Shown here piece by piece: positions 35,657 through 43,700 of a stretch of 64,000 nucleotides of DNA. Under the pieces are notes generated by a model. The model saw nothing but the letters and a program-made list of their open reading frames with translations. It made no database searches and was not told the DNA's origin. This DNA is from Symbiodinium natans (Eukaryota; Sar; Dinophyceae; Suessiales; Symbiodiniaceae). The stretch covers positions 416,419-480,418 of the forward strand of contig CAJNDS010002221.1 of NCBI GenBank assembly GCA_905221605.1. Direction: 5' to 3'. The position numbers and the translations under genes were made by a program. How positions within the stretch are numbered: position 1 is the stretch's first letter; the number at the start of each line of letters is the position of its first letter.

Positions 35657-35800
35657 TTCCCCCACTACCCCCCTCTATACTAGGTCCCCCCTAGGTCCCC
35701 CCCATAATTACGGCTATTTAGGGATAATTAAGCCTATTTAAGGTTATTTAAGGCGGAACCCAGGGGGGGTAGTATAGAGGGGGACAGTAGGGGAACCCAT
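35652..35800. mobile_element. Large fold-back, 30-bp arms
   Basis: ATGGGTTCCCCCACTACCCC and GGGACAGTAGGGGAACCCAT lie inverted. The interior repeats a CTATTTA-type motif four times. Confidence 0.8.
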
Positions 35801-35848
35801 GAAACGCTAAACCCTAAACCCTAAACCCTAAACCCTAAACCCCAAAAG

Positions 35849-35918
35849 CATCCTGACCCTGACAAAGGCACAGAGGGCGATGTCGTGGCCGAGCGGGAGG
35901 ACTCCCCTTGCTTACAAG
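35849..35918 (+). CDS. Exon between opposed arrays
   Basis: CCCAAAAG|CAT acceptor, HPDPDKGTEGDVVAEREDSP... then CLQ, into TTTAGGG repeat. Confidence 0.65.
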
Positions 35919-36051
35919 ATTTAGGGTTTAGGGTTTAGGGTTCAGGGTTTAGCGTTTAGGGTTTAGGGTTTAGGGGTTAGGGTTTAGGGGCTCGTAGGTA
36001 GTACACTGATTTACCGTATTGGTTTCTGAAAAATGCTGTAAAGAAGCCAAG

Positions 36052-36096
36052 GACTCTGGCCCATTCCTTCAATCAGATTGAGCTTCCTCAGCTACC
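36052..36096 (+). CDS. Possible micro-exon
   Basis: GAAGCCAAG|G acceptor, TLAHSFNQIELPQLP, ends into CCCTAAA. Confidence 0.45.
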
Positions 36097-36131
36097 CTAA
36101 ACCCCAAAAGCCCTAAACCCTAAACCCTAAA

Positions 36132-36236
36132 CGCGAGGAGCATTGTAAGCTTTGCAAAAATGGTAAACCGAGCCCGAAATCCTATCCCAACCCAAGCCCC
36201 CCAGATCTCGAATTTTTTTACGATGCTTTGAAGTGA
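36132..36236 (+). CDS. Exon with CxxC knuckle
   Basis: REEHCKLCKNGKPSPKSYPN... then PSPPDLEFFYDALK, TGA at 36234-36236. CCCTAAA left, TTTAGGG right. A single CKLC could be half of a zinc site. Acceptor not obvious. Confidence 0.6.
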   Translation, partial: REEHCKLCKNGKPSPKSYPNPSPPDLEFFYDALK

Positions 36237-36305
36237 GTTTCGGGTTCAGGGTTCAGGGTTAGGGTTAAGGGTTCAGGGTTTAGGGTTTAGGGTTTAGGGT
36301 TGAAG

Positions 36306-36371
36306 CAACCGTCGGGCCCTTGGGCTATGCAGGCTGCGCAACCGGGAGTTGGGTGGTTAAGGACTGGGTAG
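36306..36371 (+). CDS. Possible terminal exon
   Basis: TTGAAG|CAA, frame QPSGPWAMQAAQPGVGWLRT..., TAG at 36369-36371. Confidence 0.4.
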   Translation, partial: QPSGPWAMQAAQPGVGWLRTG

Positions 36372-36489
36372 GGCTCCCTTCCCTCACACCTTTCCTCCGA
36401 GCCTAAAAACGCGAAACCGCATGAACGTTTTTCCCGCTATATTTCTATATATATATATATACATATCCCTAAACCCTAAACCCCACAAG

Positions 36490-36567
36490 GCCAATAGCCC
36501 AAGAGGCCGAACCCTCAAGCCCTCCAGCTTCATCAGCCCTATGAACCCCACCTCCTACCTGACCTAA
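36490..36567 (+). CDS. Terminal exon, 25 codons
   Basis: CCCACAAG|GCC acceptor, ANSPRGRTLKPSSFISPMNP... then TSYLT, TAA at 36565-36567, third positions mostly C/G. Confidence 0.6.
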   Translation, partial: ANSPRGRTLKPSSFISPMNPTSYLT

Positions 36568-36665
36568 GTTTAAACCCTCAAACCCTAAACCCTGAACCCT
36601 AAACCCTAAACCCTGAACCCTGAACCCTGAGCCCTGAACCCTGAACCCTAAAGCCTGACCTGCAG

Positions 36666-36728
36666 CTCCAAAGCAACTTCAACCTGTGGCCTCAGACTTC
36701 AAGCCCTGTGGTTTTCCGGCCCCTATAA
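36666..36728 (+). CDS. Terminal micro-exon
   Basis: GACCTGCAG| acceptor, LQSNFNLWPQTSSPVVFRPL, TAA at 36726-36728. Confidence 0.6.
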   Translation, partial: LQSNFNLWPQTSSPVVFRPL

Positions 36729-36802
36729 CTTAGAACCCTTTTGTATCCCAGCTTAGGCCTTAAACCCTAAACCCTAAACCGCACCCAAACCCTTTGTTTC
36801 AG

Positions 36803-36881
36803 AGGGTTTCAAGCGGTTATCAGGGCGCTACATTGGATCAGAGGTAGAGTCGTAAGTGCTCTGAATTGGGTTGTGCTTTAG
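36803..36881 (+). CDS. Candidate exon
   Basis: TTTGTTTCAG|A acceptor, GFQAVIRALHWIRGRVVSAL..., TAG at 36879-36881. Confidence 0.5.
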
Positions 36882-36889
36882 CTAAGTCC

Positions 36890-37042
36890 CTGAACTATAC
36901 GAGCTACCTGGTCCCTGAATATTGTCCCATACCCCCTTTCAAAGGTTCTGAAGTCTGGACCCTTGGGTTGTGCAGGGTATGCAAGGGGTATATGAAGTAG
37001 GGTTTCATATCAGGGGTCCCCATACTAAGGGACCCGAACCCC
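36890..37042. mobile_element. Family F fold-back
   Basis: CCTGGTCCCTGAAT...CCCTTTCAAAGGTTCTGAAGT...GGTATGCAAGGGGTAT...CATACTAAGGGACC. Confidence 0.65.
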
Positions 37043-37165
37043 TAAACCCTGAACCCGAAGACTCCCTAACCGAGCTAAGTCGCTTAGTATCGTAAGTGGG
37101 GCCCCCTAAACCCTAAACCCTAAACCCTAAACCCTAAACCCTACACCCTGCATAGCTCCTTGCAG

Positions 37166-37255
37166 GACAATGGTGCGAACTGCGTGATCTATGCGGTGCT
37201 GGCGAAGAGGTCCTCTTGCAACGCATCCAGTGCTGCAAAAAGCCAGGCCTTGCAA
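37166..37255 (+). CDS. Cys-rich module exon (type beta)
   Basis: TCCTTGCAG|GAC acceptor, DNGANCVIYAVLAKRSSCNA..., then TTTAGGG. C-V-x2-A-V and the downstream C fit the beta pattern. Confidence 0.65.
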
Positions 37256-37436
37256 TTAAGGGTTCAGGGGTTTAGGGTCTAGGGTTTAGGGTTTAGGGTT
37301 TAGGGTTTAGGGTTTAGGGTTTAGGGTTTAGGGTTATCAAGGAATGACTATGTTTCCTGTTCAGGGCTTGGGGCTCTCGGGTCGTAGTTTAAGGAGTAGT
37401 CCTCAATCAAGGCTCATTCTGTTTTTTCCTGGGTAG

Positions 37437-37562
37437 CGAGAGAATAACCTGAAGTGCAACCCACAAAGCCCCACACCTTGGTTTAAGCAAGGAAGACTCG
37501 CAATCCCCAAAACCCTACCACCCCAGTTGACGGAATTCAGCGGGGTTTTGCAAACTCTGTGA
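37437..37562 (+). CDS. Terminal exon, 41 codons
   Basis: TCCTGGGTAG| acceptor, RENNLKCNPQSPTPWFKQGR..., LAIPKTLPPQLTEFSGVLQT, TAA-free to TGA at 37560-37562. Confidence 0.65.
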   Translation, partial: RENNLKCNPQSPTPWFKQGRLAIPKTLPPQLTEFSGVLQTL

Positions 37563-37571
37563 AGGCTGAGG

Positions 37572-37668
37572 CCTAAACCCTAAACCCTAAACCCTAAACC
37601 CTAAACCCTAAACCCTCTAAACCCTAAACCCTAAACCCTAAACCCTAAACCCTAAACCCTAAACCCTT
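37572..37668. repeat. CCCTAAA array
   Basis: About 13 units with one CCCTCTAAA slip. Confidence 0.97.
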
Positions 37669-37671
37669 CAG

Positions 37672-37757
37672 TTCGTGGGAGCTCCGGTGCGCCCGGCAAC
37701 CCAAAACCCAAAACCCAAAAACTCTTGGTGGGTGGTTGTCTTCGTCCCAGTCTCCCC
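37672..37757 (+). CDS. Candidate exon
   Basis: AACCCTTCAG|TTC acceptor, FVGAPVRPATQNPKPKNSWW..., ends hydrophobic (VVVFVPVS) at the next CCCTAAA array. Confidence 0.45.
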
Positions 37758-37895
37758 TAAACCCCAAACCCTAAACCCTAAACCCTAAGCCCCTAAACCC
37801 TAAACCCTGAACCTCAAGCCCCTAAACCCTAAACCCTAAACCCTAAACCCTAAACCCTAAACCCTAAACCCTAAACCCTAAACCCTAAACCCTAA
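37758..37895. repeat. CCCTAAA array
   Basis: About 18 units. Confidence 0.97.
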
Positions 37896-37914
37896 CCCTC
37901 CCCCTGCAACCCAG

Positions 37915-37980
37915 GACTTCTGCGAGGCTCGCAACACCGTCTGCGTGAGCGCCATCGACAACCTGGCATCTGGGCATTGA
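37915..37980 (+). CDS. Cys-rich module exon (type beta)
   Basis: TGCAACCCAG|GAC acceptor, DFCEARNTVCVSAIDNLASG..., TGA at 37978-37980 or G|GC donor at 37972. Second Cys is in CVSAID, matching CVNAVD at 23956. Confidence 0.7.
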   Translation, partial: DFCEARNTVCVSAIDNLASGH

Positions 37981-38011
37981 AAAAGGGCGTTTAGGGTTTA
38001 GGGTTTAGGGT

Positions 38012-38109
38012 AGCTGAGTGAGCACACTTTACACTTTTTGGGATACTATAGTCCCCTATAGTCCTGAAAGTGTACACTTCTTTGGGACTTATGAACTCAG
38101 CAACTAAGA
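38012..38109. mobile_element. Family H element
   Basis: AGCTGAGTGAGCACACTTTA ... GACTTATGAACTCAGCAACT. The second copy at 42680-42779 is about 85% alike by eye. CACTTT-x-GGGAT-x-CTATAGTCCCCTATAG forms the inner palindrome. Confidence 0.8.
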
Positions 38110-38236
38110 AAAGGAACTCAGAGGTTTAGGCGTTTGGGGTTTTAGAGTTTGGGGGGAATGGGGTGTAGGGTTCTGTCAGGGTATTCAGGGCCATTTTAGG
38201 GTTCAGGGTTTAACGCTTAGGGGAAGCGCGCCGTTT

Positions 38237-38318
38237 TGAGCGTTCGTGCTTCGTCTGCTGGGCGTCTTGCATGGCAGTGGACCCTCGGCTCTTCCCATCC
38301 AACCCCCCCACAAGAATG
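38237..38318 (+). CDS. Exon, Cys-rich, GTTTAGGG donor
   Basis: Frame FERSCFVCWASCMAVDPRLF... then PSNPPTRM, donor GTTTAGGG at 38319. Third positions strongly G/C. The alternative ATG frame at 38246 is less convincing. Confidence 0.6.
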
Positions 38319-38420
38319 GTTTAGGGTTTAGGAGTTATCCAGGAAACCGCAAAAAAAAAACAAAAACAGTTGAAATGAGCTGGTTTGATGGGTTCCTTAA
38401 GCTATCAATGATGTACGCAG

Positions 38421-38510
38421 GGCTTTAAGGGCCGCGAATTGGAGAAAAAGATGCGATGCAGCCAGAATGACAGGGGCCGTCTCCCTGTTCCCGAAACCCT
38501 TAACCCCTAA
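38421..38510 (+). CDS. Candidate exon
   Basis: GTACGCAG|GGC acceptor, GFKGRELEKKMRCSQNDRGR..., TAA at 38508. A competing frame (ALRAANWRKRCD...) is also open. Confidence 0.5.
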   Translation, partial: GFKGRELEKKMRCSQNDRGRLPVPETLNP

Positions 38511-38632
38511 AGCCCAAAAAACTCTAAAGACCTGAACACCTGAACCCCGAAAGCCCAAACACCCTAAACCTCAACCCTGATCAAACCCTAAGCCCTTAAC
38601 CCAAATCCCCCAAGCCCTCTACTGCTGCCCAG

Positions 38633-38707
38633 GAAATCGGCAAGAGCTGCGAGTATGACATGGTGGAAGAGGCACTCACTAAAGCTTGGGGTTTCCGCAC
38701 TTGGGTC
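38633..38707 (+). CDS. Cys-rich module exon, exactly 25 codons
   Basis: CTGCTGCCCAG|GAA acceptor, EIGKSCEYDMVEEALTKAWG... then FRTWV, donor GTAGGC at 38708, phase 0-0. Confidence 0.65.
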
Positions 38708-38896
38708 GTAGGCTGCTGGGTATTGATAGGGTTTAGGGTTTAGGGTCTGGGGTGTAGGGTTTAGGGTCAGGGGTTATAGAGCTCTCGCACCACTTTGGTA
38801 AGTCGCAAGCCCTGAACCCTAAACCGTAAACCCTGAACCCTAAACCCTAAACCCTAAGCCCATCTAACCCCACACCCCCCTTCTCCTAGTTGCCAG

Positions 38897-38962
38897 GTGA
38901 AGTGCGCGCACAGGCACTTCTTTGACATGCACTGCGTGTGCCGGACCCTTGTCTCAGTTAAG
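38897..38962 (+). CDS. Cys-rich module exon (type alpha)
   Basis: TAGTTGCCAG|GTG acceptor, VKCAHRHFFDMHCVCRTLVS..., then TTTAGGG repeat. DMHCVC parallels DLHCIC. Confidence 0.65.
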
Positions 38963-39234
38963 GGTTTAGGGTTTAGGGTTTAGGGTTTAGGGTTCAGGGT
39001 TTAGGGTTTAGGGTTACTCTGAAACGTAGCCACCCTGGGCCCGCCGTAAGTCTTCGGAGCTAGAATCTAGGGCTTAGGGCTAAGGGTTTATTGGTATGGG
39101 CTTCAACTAGGGTTTAGAGAGCCCGAACCCTGAGCCTTAAAGTCTAAACCCCACAAAGCACGTAAAGCGTACACCCCAAGCGCCAGAGCTGTGGATCCGC
39201 GGGCATTAAAGCGCTCCTTCTGCACCCGAAACCC

Positions 39235-39335
39235 TAAACCCTAAACCCTAAACCCTAAACCCTAAACCCTAAACCCTAAACCCTAAACCCTAAACCCTAA
39301 ACCCTAAACCCTAAACCCTAAACCCTAAACCTCAC
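39235..39335. repeat. CCCTAAA array
   Basis: About 14 units. Confidence 0.97.
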
Positions 39336-39342
39336 CTCCCAG

Positions 39343-39431
39343 GAAGCCCACGCATGAGGGCTGCAGCAGCGTCGCCCTCTGCGACGATGTTTGCCGCTTG
39401 GCAAATTGCACCGTCGGAGTTTTGGGGTTGG
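39343..39431 (+). CDS. Cys-rich module exon
   Basis: CACCTCCCAG|G acceptor, KPTHEGCSSVALCDDVCRLA... then NCTVGVLGL, donor GTAGAGG at 39432. Cys spacing C-x6-C-x3-C-x4-C. Confidence 0.65.
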
Positions 39432-39479
39432 TAGAGGGCTTAGGGTTTAGGGTTTTGGGTTTTGGGTGTCTATCCTAGG

Positions 39480-39945
39480 TAGGGTAAGGGGGACCCCTTC
39501 AAAGGGTACCCCTTCTTAACCCTCTTCTGGCTCTCTTAAACAGGGACCTGGTTCAGAGGGTCTATATCCCCAAGGGTCCCCTAATCCTATCCCCTAGTCT
39601 AGGGTCTAGGTTCTAGGGTCTAGGGTCTAGGGTCTAGGGTCTAGGGTTCAGGGTCGACAGGGGTTCGTGGCTTGGGTTGTCAAGGGTTCAGGGTGGAGTT
39701 TTTCTAGCCAGCCGCGTGGGCTGAGGGTTGTGTAGTTTAAGGTTTAAGGTTTAGGGTTTAGAGTTTAGGGTTTAGGGTTGTGTAGTCTAAGGGTAGCTAA
39801 GCTATAGGGTCACTTCATATGGTCTCTTGCCTTCTTTAAAGGGTTCTGAGGTATGGGCCCTTGGGCATTTTAGGGTATATAAGGGGTCCCCACTTACGGG
39901 CCCATACTTGCGAGACCATGCAGCTACCCTTAGATGCAGCGTTTA
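39480..39945. mobile_element. Family F-related sequences and CTAGGGT array
   Basis: GGACCCCTTCAAAGGGTACC near 39490, six GGTCTAGG units at 39600-39650, and a full family F copy 39789-39935 (GTAGCTAAGCTATAGGGTC ... GAGACCATGCAGCTACC). Confidence 0.65.
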
Positions 39946-40016
39946 GGGCTCTACAGAGTTTAGGGTTATGTGTAGGGTTATACTTCGGGGCTTGGGGTTC
40001 TTTAGGGTTCTTTCAG

Positions 40017-40128
40017 GCTATTCAAGCTTGAGGCTGGCAGTATTTGCCCAGCAAGAACATCTAAGTGGCGGCTTCCTTTCCTGTACTTCTTGGGCTCGTC
40101 AGTGTACTGCACCATACAGGAGCCTTAA
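40017..40128 (+). CDS. Candidate terminal exon
   Basis: TTCTTTCAG|G acceptor, LFKLEAGSICPARTSKWRLP..., FLYFLGSSVYCTIQEP, TAA at 40126. Another frame (GYSSLRLAVFAQQEHL...) runs to 40165. Confidence 0.5.
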
Positions 40129-40345
40129 AAGTCTCCAATCCTGTCCCCGTATCGCTAGTCCCTGAACCCTGAACCTGTTACTATCCACCCTCTCAACCCT
40201 AAACCCTTTAAGCCTCTAAGCCTCAAACCATGTAAGCTTAAAATTTCCAAACCTTCAACCCTAACAGTCTCTTCGCCTGCAACCATGTATCCTTAAACCC
40301 TAAACTTATACGTCAACGTCCTGCTAGACACTGTAAGCAATCAAA

Positions 40346-40552
40346 ATGAAAATAATCCTGCGTGCAACCTGTCGAGAACCTGATTTGCTAAGATCTGCCT
40401 CAAATCTGCGAATCCTGCGAACATCCTGCATTGTTCGTGCGTGCGTGATGGTCTTAGCTGTTTGTGTATACCCGCACGCGTTTCGCGGCTGTTCGCTGTT
40501 CTTGCCTTCGCTGCCTGTGCTTGGACAAACACTCTCAGTCTTGAAGTCCTAA
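40346..40552 (+). CDS. ATG frame, 68 codons, uncertain
   Basis: MKIILRATCREPDLLRSASN... Opposite-strand and other-frame ORFs overlap completely, including a secretion-like SRLFAVLAFAACAW in another plus frame. I cannot choose. Confidence 0.3.
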   Translation: MKIILRATCREPDLLRSASNLRILRTSCIVRACVMVLAVCVYPHAFRGCSLFLPSLPVLGQTLSVLKS

Positions 40553-40574
40553 ACCCTAAACCCCTAAACCCTAG

Positions 40575-40671
40575 ACCCTCCAATCGACGGAGGCAATGTC
40601 ACCTACGCAGACGACAGGCACAAGGCCTTCTCCCCGGGATCTCTCGGGGATTCTTCGGGGGTTTCATGTGG
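40575..40671 (+). CDS. Exon between opposed arrays, 32 codons
   Basis: CCCTAG| then PPIDGGNVTYADDRHKAFSP... GSLGDSSGVSC, reaching G|GTTTAGGG. Strong third-position GC. Confidence 0.65.
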
Positions 40672-40950
40672 GTTTAGGGTTTCGGGTCTAGGGTCTAGGG
40701 TTTGGGGCTTAGTGTTAGGGCTTAGGGTTCAGGATATTTGGGATGCTGGGTTTTTCGGGTTTCAATTGCGGTTAAGGGTTTACTGCTTAGGGTTAGACTT
40801 TTGCGGGTTGAGGGTTTTGGTGCTTTTGGGTTTAGGGGGTTTTGGGTTTGGAGGTTTCGGGTTGAGGGTTTAGGGTGTTTTGGAGTGGAGGCGTTAGGAC
40901 ATAAGGGGCTGAAGGCCCTAGGCCCTTGAACCCTTTACCCCAATCCCTAG

Positions 40951-41026
40951 CCCGCTTCAATCCCCTGTCTTGCGTCAGCCTACTAAGTCATCCGGGGCAT
41001 GTTGCCCTAGGGACGAAGTGTTCTGA
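40951..41026 (+). CDS. Candidate terminal exon
   Basis: CCCTAG| then SPLQSPVLRQPTKSSGACCP... RDEVF, TGA at 41024-41026. Confidence 0.45.
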
Positions 41027-41118
41027 TCCCTGAGGACCCCCCAAGCGGAAATAGGTTCTAAACCCTAGGCCCCAAATCTAAACTTTAATCCCCAAACCTC
41101 CTCACCCGTACTAAGCTT

Positions 41119-41217
41119 GTGGTTGTCAAAATTGTGATCCCTTTTGGGGGTACCCTACTTATTAGGTGCCGTATTATAGTAGGGATCCACAAAGGGACCA
41201 TAATTTTGACAAGCCAG
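41119..41217 (+). mobile_element. Family G fold-back, GT...CAG
   Basis: GTGGTTGTCAAAATTGTGAT ... CCATAATTTTGACAAGCCAG. Sister of 34953-35058. The exon after each copy begins with a 2-base overhang. Confidence 0.75.
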
Positions 41218-41306
41218 TCTTTAGTCCTCAAAGTCCAAAGCTTACGTGCAGATCAGGTTCCGTACCTCTCTTGAAAGTCAGCTCAGATAGAACTCCCACA
41301 AGATAG
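41218..41306 (+). CDS. Exon after family G element
   Basis: AAGCCAG|TC, frame FSPQSPKLTCRSGSVPLLKV... then SSDRTPTR, TAG at 41304. May be spliced earlier. Confidence 0.5.
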
Positions 41307-41308
41307 AA

Positions 41309-41400
41309 CCCTAAGGGTCCATGTACCTTACTATTGTATACTTGGGCCCCAAAGTCCGTATATAGGAAGGATTTGATATTTAGGTTCATGGGCCCTTAGG
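41309..41400. mobile_element. Family E fold-back
   Basis: CTAAGGGTCCATGTACCTTA ... TTAGGTTCATGGGCCCTTAG, inverted ends, with TACTTGGGCCCCAAAGTCCG. Confidence 0.75.
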
Positions 41401-41420
41401 GGAAGATCTGCCTTCGCCAA

Positions 41421-41760
41421 TATAGGGATTACCATCTTTCGTTTCTTGGGGTCTGTTAAGCAAATAGTGGACACGCGGGCCGGCTTCTATAATCCCAAAC
41501 CCCCAGGGAGTGCCCAATCAGTGGAGCATCTGCACGAAGTGATTCTCACTTACAAACTTTCCGCGACCGAAAGGTTAGCGTGGTTGGCGCACTTGCAGAA
41601 TGATCACGTTCCATATCGCGCGGATTGTAGCACATGCGTGTTGGGCATCAGCACCGAAGGGTGAAACACCCTATTCCCTTCAATCTCGCGTTAGACGTGG
41701 CAGGACCGTTTAAAACCAAGGGCCGGGACTTCTTTGACAATCGGCATCGGTACTTGTTAG
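41421..41760 (+). pseudogene. Ty1/copia-like integrase fragment, frameshifted
   Basis: The first frame (to TGA at 41662) contains HLQNDHVPYRADCSTC, the HHCC-type zinc-binding end of a retroelement integrase. After a frame change at about 41661 the next frame reads LALDVAGPFKTKGRDF, the integrase core start with its first catalytic Asp. It then breaks off in a CCCTAAA array. This is the style of copia elements common in dinoflagellate genomes. No protease, reverse transcriptase or LTR was seen. Confidence 0.75.
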
Positions 41761-41870
41761 CCCTAAACCCTAAACCCTAAACCCTAAACCCTAAACCCTA
41801 AGCCCTAAGCCCTAACCCCTAAACCCTAAACCCTAAACCCCAAACCCTGAACCCTAAACCCTAAACCCTT
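41760..41870. repeat. CCCTAAA array
   Basis: About 15 units, cutting off the integrase relic. Confidence 0.95.
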
Positions 41871-41876
41871 CCTTAG

Positions 41877-41968
41877 AGATCCAGGGGCTGCAGATAACGA
41901 GGTTCCTCGTGAACCTGCACTCCCTCCCAATGATCCCCTCGAGCTCCCTTGAACCCAAGAAAACTGAG
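41877..41968 (+). CDS. Exon, 31 codons
   Basis: TTCCTTAG| acceptor, IQGLQITRFLVNLHSLPMIP... then SSSLEPKKTE, GC donor at 41969 (or TAA just after). Confidence 0.65.
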
Positions 41969-42279
41969 GCCTAAACCCTAAACCCTAAACCCTAAACCCT
42001 AAACCCTAACCCTTAAATTCGGGGACTCAACCCAACGCCCAAAGACCCTCGCGCCTCAATCCTCAACCCGTCTAGAGAAAGCCCTTAAACTCCCGAAGAC
42101 TGAAATCTCGAAGCCCTGTAGACCCCAAATCCTAAAGGTTTAGGGTTTGGGGGGTTTAGGGTTTAGGGAAAGAGGAAATGAGGTACCTCAACCCTAAGCC
42201 CTCAGCCCGGCCCCAGACCCTCACGCATCCCCCCATATGATTTTCCCTTTAGGCAGGGTTCCTCTCAAAGATCCCTACA

Positions 42280-42440
42280 CCCTAAACCCTAAACCCTAAA
42301 CCCTAAACCTTAAACCCTAAACCCTAAACCCTAAACCCGAAACCCTAAACCCGAAACCCTAAACCCTAAACCCTAAACCCTAAACCCTAAAACCCTAAAC
42401 CCTAAACCCTAAACTCTAAACCCTAAACCCTAAACCCTTT
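42280..42440. repeat. CCCTAAA array
   Basis: About 22 units with CCCGAAA and CTCTAAA variants. Confidence 0.97.
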
Positions 42441-42464
42441 CCGAAAGCCCCAACCCCTAGACAG

Positions 42465-42521
42465 GCTCGCTGCCTCCAGCATTGCTCAAGCAACGCCGAG
42501 AAGTTCCTGGACTTTGCGAAG
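42465..42521 (+). CDS. Cys-containing micro-exon, exactly 19 codons
   Basis: CTAGACAG|GCT acceptor, ARCLQHCSSNAEKFLDFAK, donor GTGCGT at 42522, phase 0-0. Confidence 0.65.
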
Positions 42522-42624
42522 GTGCGTCTGCTGGTCGGTTTCGGGGTTTAGGGTTTAGGGCCCCCTTGAACAGTAGAGCTGAAAACCTTAAAACTCGAAA
42601 CCTTCGTCCGCAAATCCCTGAAAG

Positions 42625-42665
42625 CTTCGTTGCGTCGGGCGCCCACAAGTTCGGCATCGGGGAAG
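42625..42665 (+). CDS. Micro-exon
   Basis: CCTGAAAG| then FVASGAHKFGIGE, donor GTAGAA at 42666. Other frames are open too. Confidence 0.45.
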
Positions 42666-42679
42666 GTAGAATCCACTTA

Positions 42680-42779
42680 GTAGCTAAGTGAGCACACTTT
42701 ACACTTTTCGGGATACTATAATCCCCTATAGAACTGATAGTTTACACTTTTTTGGGGGCTTATGAACTCAGCAACTAAC
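42680..42779. mobile_element. Family H element
   Basis: AGCTAAGTGAGCACACTTTA ... GGCTTATGAACTCAGCAACT, close to the copy at 38012. Confidence 0.8.
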
Positions 42780-42895
42780 ACCCCCCCCCCCCCCACCCCC
42801 TAATGTTAAATTCCCCCCCATAATATAACCATAATGGGGGGGGTGTTTAATATTAGGGGTAGGGGGGAGGGTTAGTATTAGGAGCAAGGGTATAA
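42780..42895. repeat. C-tract and G/C-rich hairpin
   Basis: CCCCCTAATGTTAAATTCCC opposite GGGGTGTTTAATATTAGGGG. Confidence 0.6.
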
Positions 42896-42905
42896 CCGAC
42901 GACAG

Positions 42906-42948
42906 CAGCGTTAGTTTCTTTCTCGGTGTTTACGAGTTTGACCTGTAA
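42906..42948 (+). CDS. Possible terminal micro-exon
   Basis: GACGACAG|C acceptor, SVSFFLGVYEFDL, TAA at 42946. Confidence 0.4.
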
Positions 42949-43144
42949 TGTGATTATAGCAATAACTCGAAACCCTAAACCCTAAACCCTAAACCCTAAA
43001 TGCCAATTCCTGCCAATTTGTAGAAGGGTTGTTAGGTGTTCGGGCTGTTGAGGCTGTTTAGAGTTCAGAGTTTTGGCTTGGATTCTGCCACTTCTAGCCG
43101 TAGCTCGAATGCATGCTATAAAAATTTAGTCAGTGCTACATACA

Positions 43145-43233
43145 TGTAAACCCTAAACCCTAAAGCCTAAACCCTAAACCCTAAACCCTAAACCCTACAC
43201 CCTAAACCCTAAACCCTAAACCCTAAACCCTAA
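43145..43233. repeat. CCCTAAA array
   Basis: About 12 units. Confidence 0.95.
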
Positions 43234-43234
43234 G

Positions 43235-43321
43235 TCTAGGGTCCGGTTACAAGCATGTGTGCCCATGTTCAAGAAGGGTGCAGCCCCAAAATGCTGCGCT
43301 GAAACGCGTGAACTGTTGCTA
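43235..43321 (+). CDS. Exon, exactly 29 codons, ending at a family I element
   Basis: ACCCTAAG|TCT acceptor, SRVRLQACVPMFKKGAAPKC... then CAETRELLL, donor GTAGGC at 43322. Continues in frame at 43402 (ATPESSLSIQEPR). Confidence 0.65.
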
Positions 43322-43401
43322 GTAGGCACTTATTCCCTTTTTCAGGCTTAGGTTCCCTTGCAACCCCCCTTTAAGCCAAAAGGGCACCCTTTTATTGGTA
43401 G
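43322..43401 (+). mobile_element. Family I element acting as an 80-bp GT-AG intron
   Basis: GTAGGCACTTATTCCCTTTT ... CCTTTTATTGGTAG. Frame is open on both sides in phase 0. Confidence 0.6.
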
Positions 43402-43443
43402 GCTACTCCAGAGTCTAGCTTGTCTATACAAGAACCCCGGTAG
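43402..43443 (+). CDS. Short terminal exon after family I intron
   Basis: ATPESSLSIQEPR then TAG at 43441-43443. A different frame is open longer (LLQSLACLYKNPGR...), so the stop is tentative. Confidence 0.4.
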   Translation, partial: ATPESSLSIQEPR

Positions 43444-43700
43444 AGTTTGCTTTGCTTTATATTGGCATGCTACCCCAAATGCTATACACACCCAAGATGA
43501 ACCTTGAACCCTCACCCTCTTAAACTCTAAACCCTAAGCCCCGTAAACCCTATTACCCTATACCGGCAACCCTAAACCCTAAACCCTGAACCCTGAACCC
43601 TGAACCCTAAACCCTAAACCCTAAACCCTAAACAAACCCTAAACCCTAAACAAACCCTAAACCCTCAACCCGAACCCTCTTAAACCCTACGTACCCAAAA

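Noticed and set aside
40341-40583. Minus ORF of 80 codons
   Set aside because: Two plus frames are open over the same bases and no strand-specific signal decides; reported only as one uncertain plus frame.
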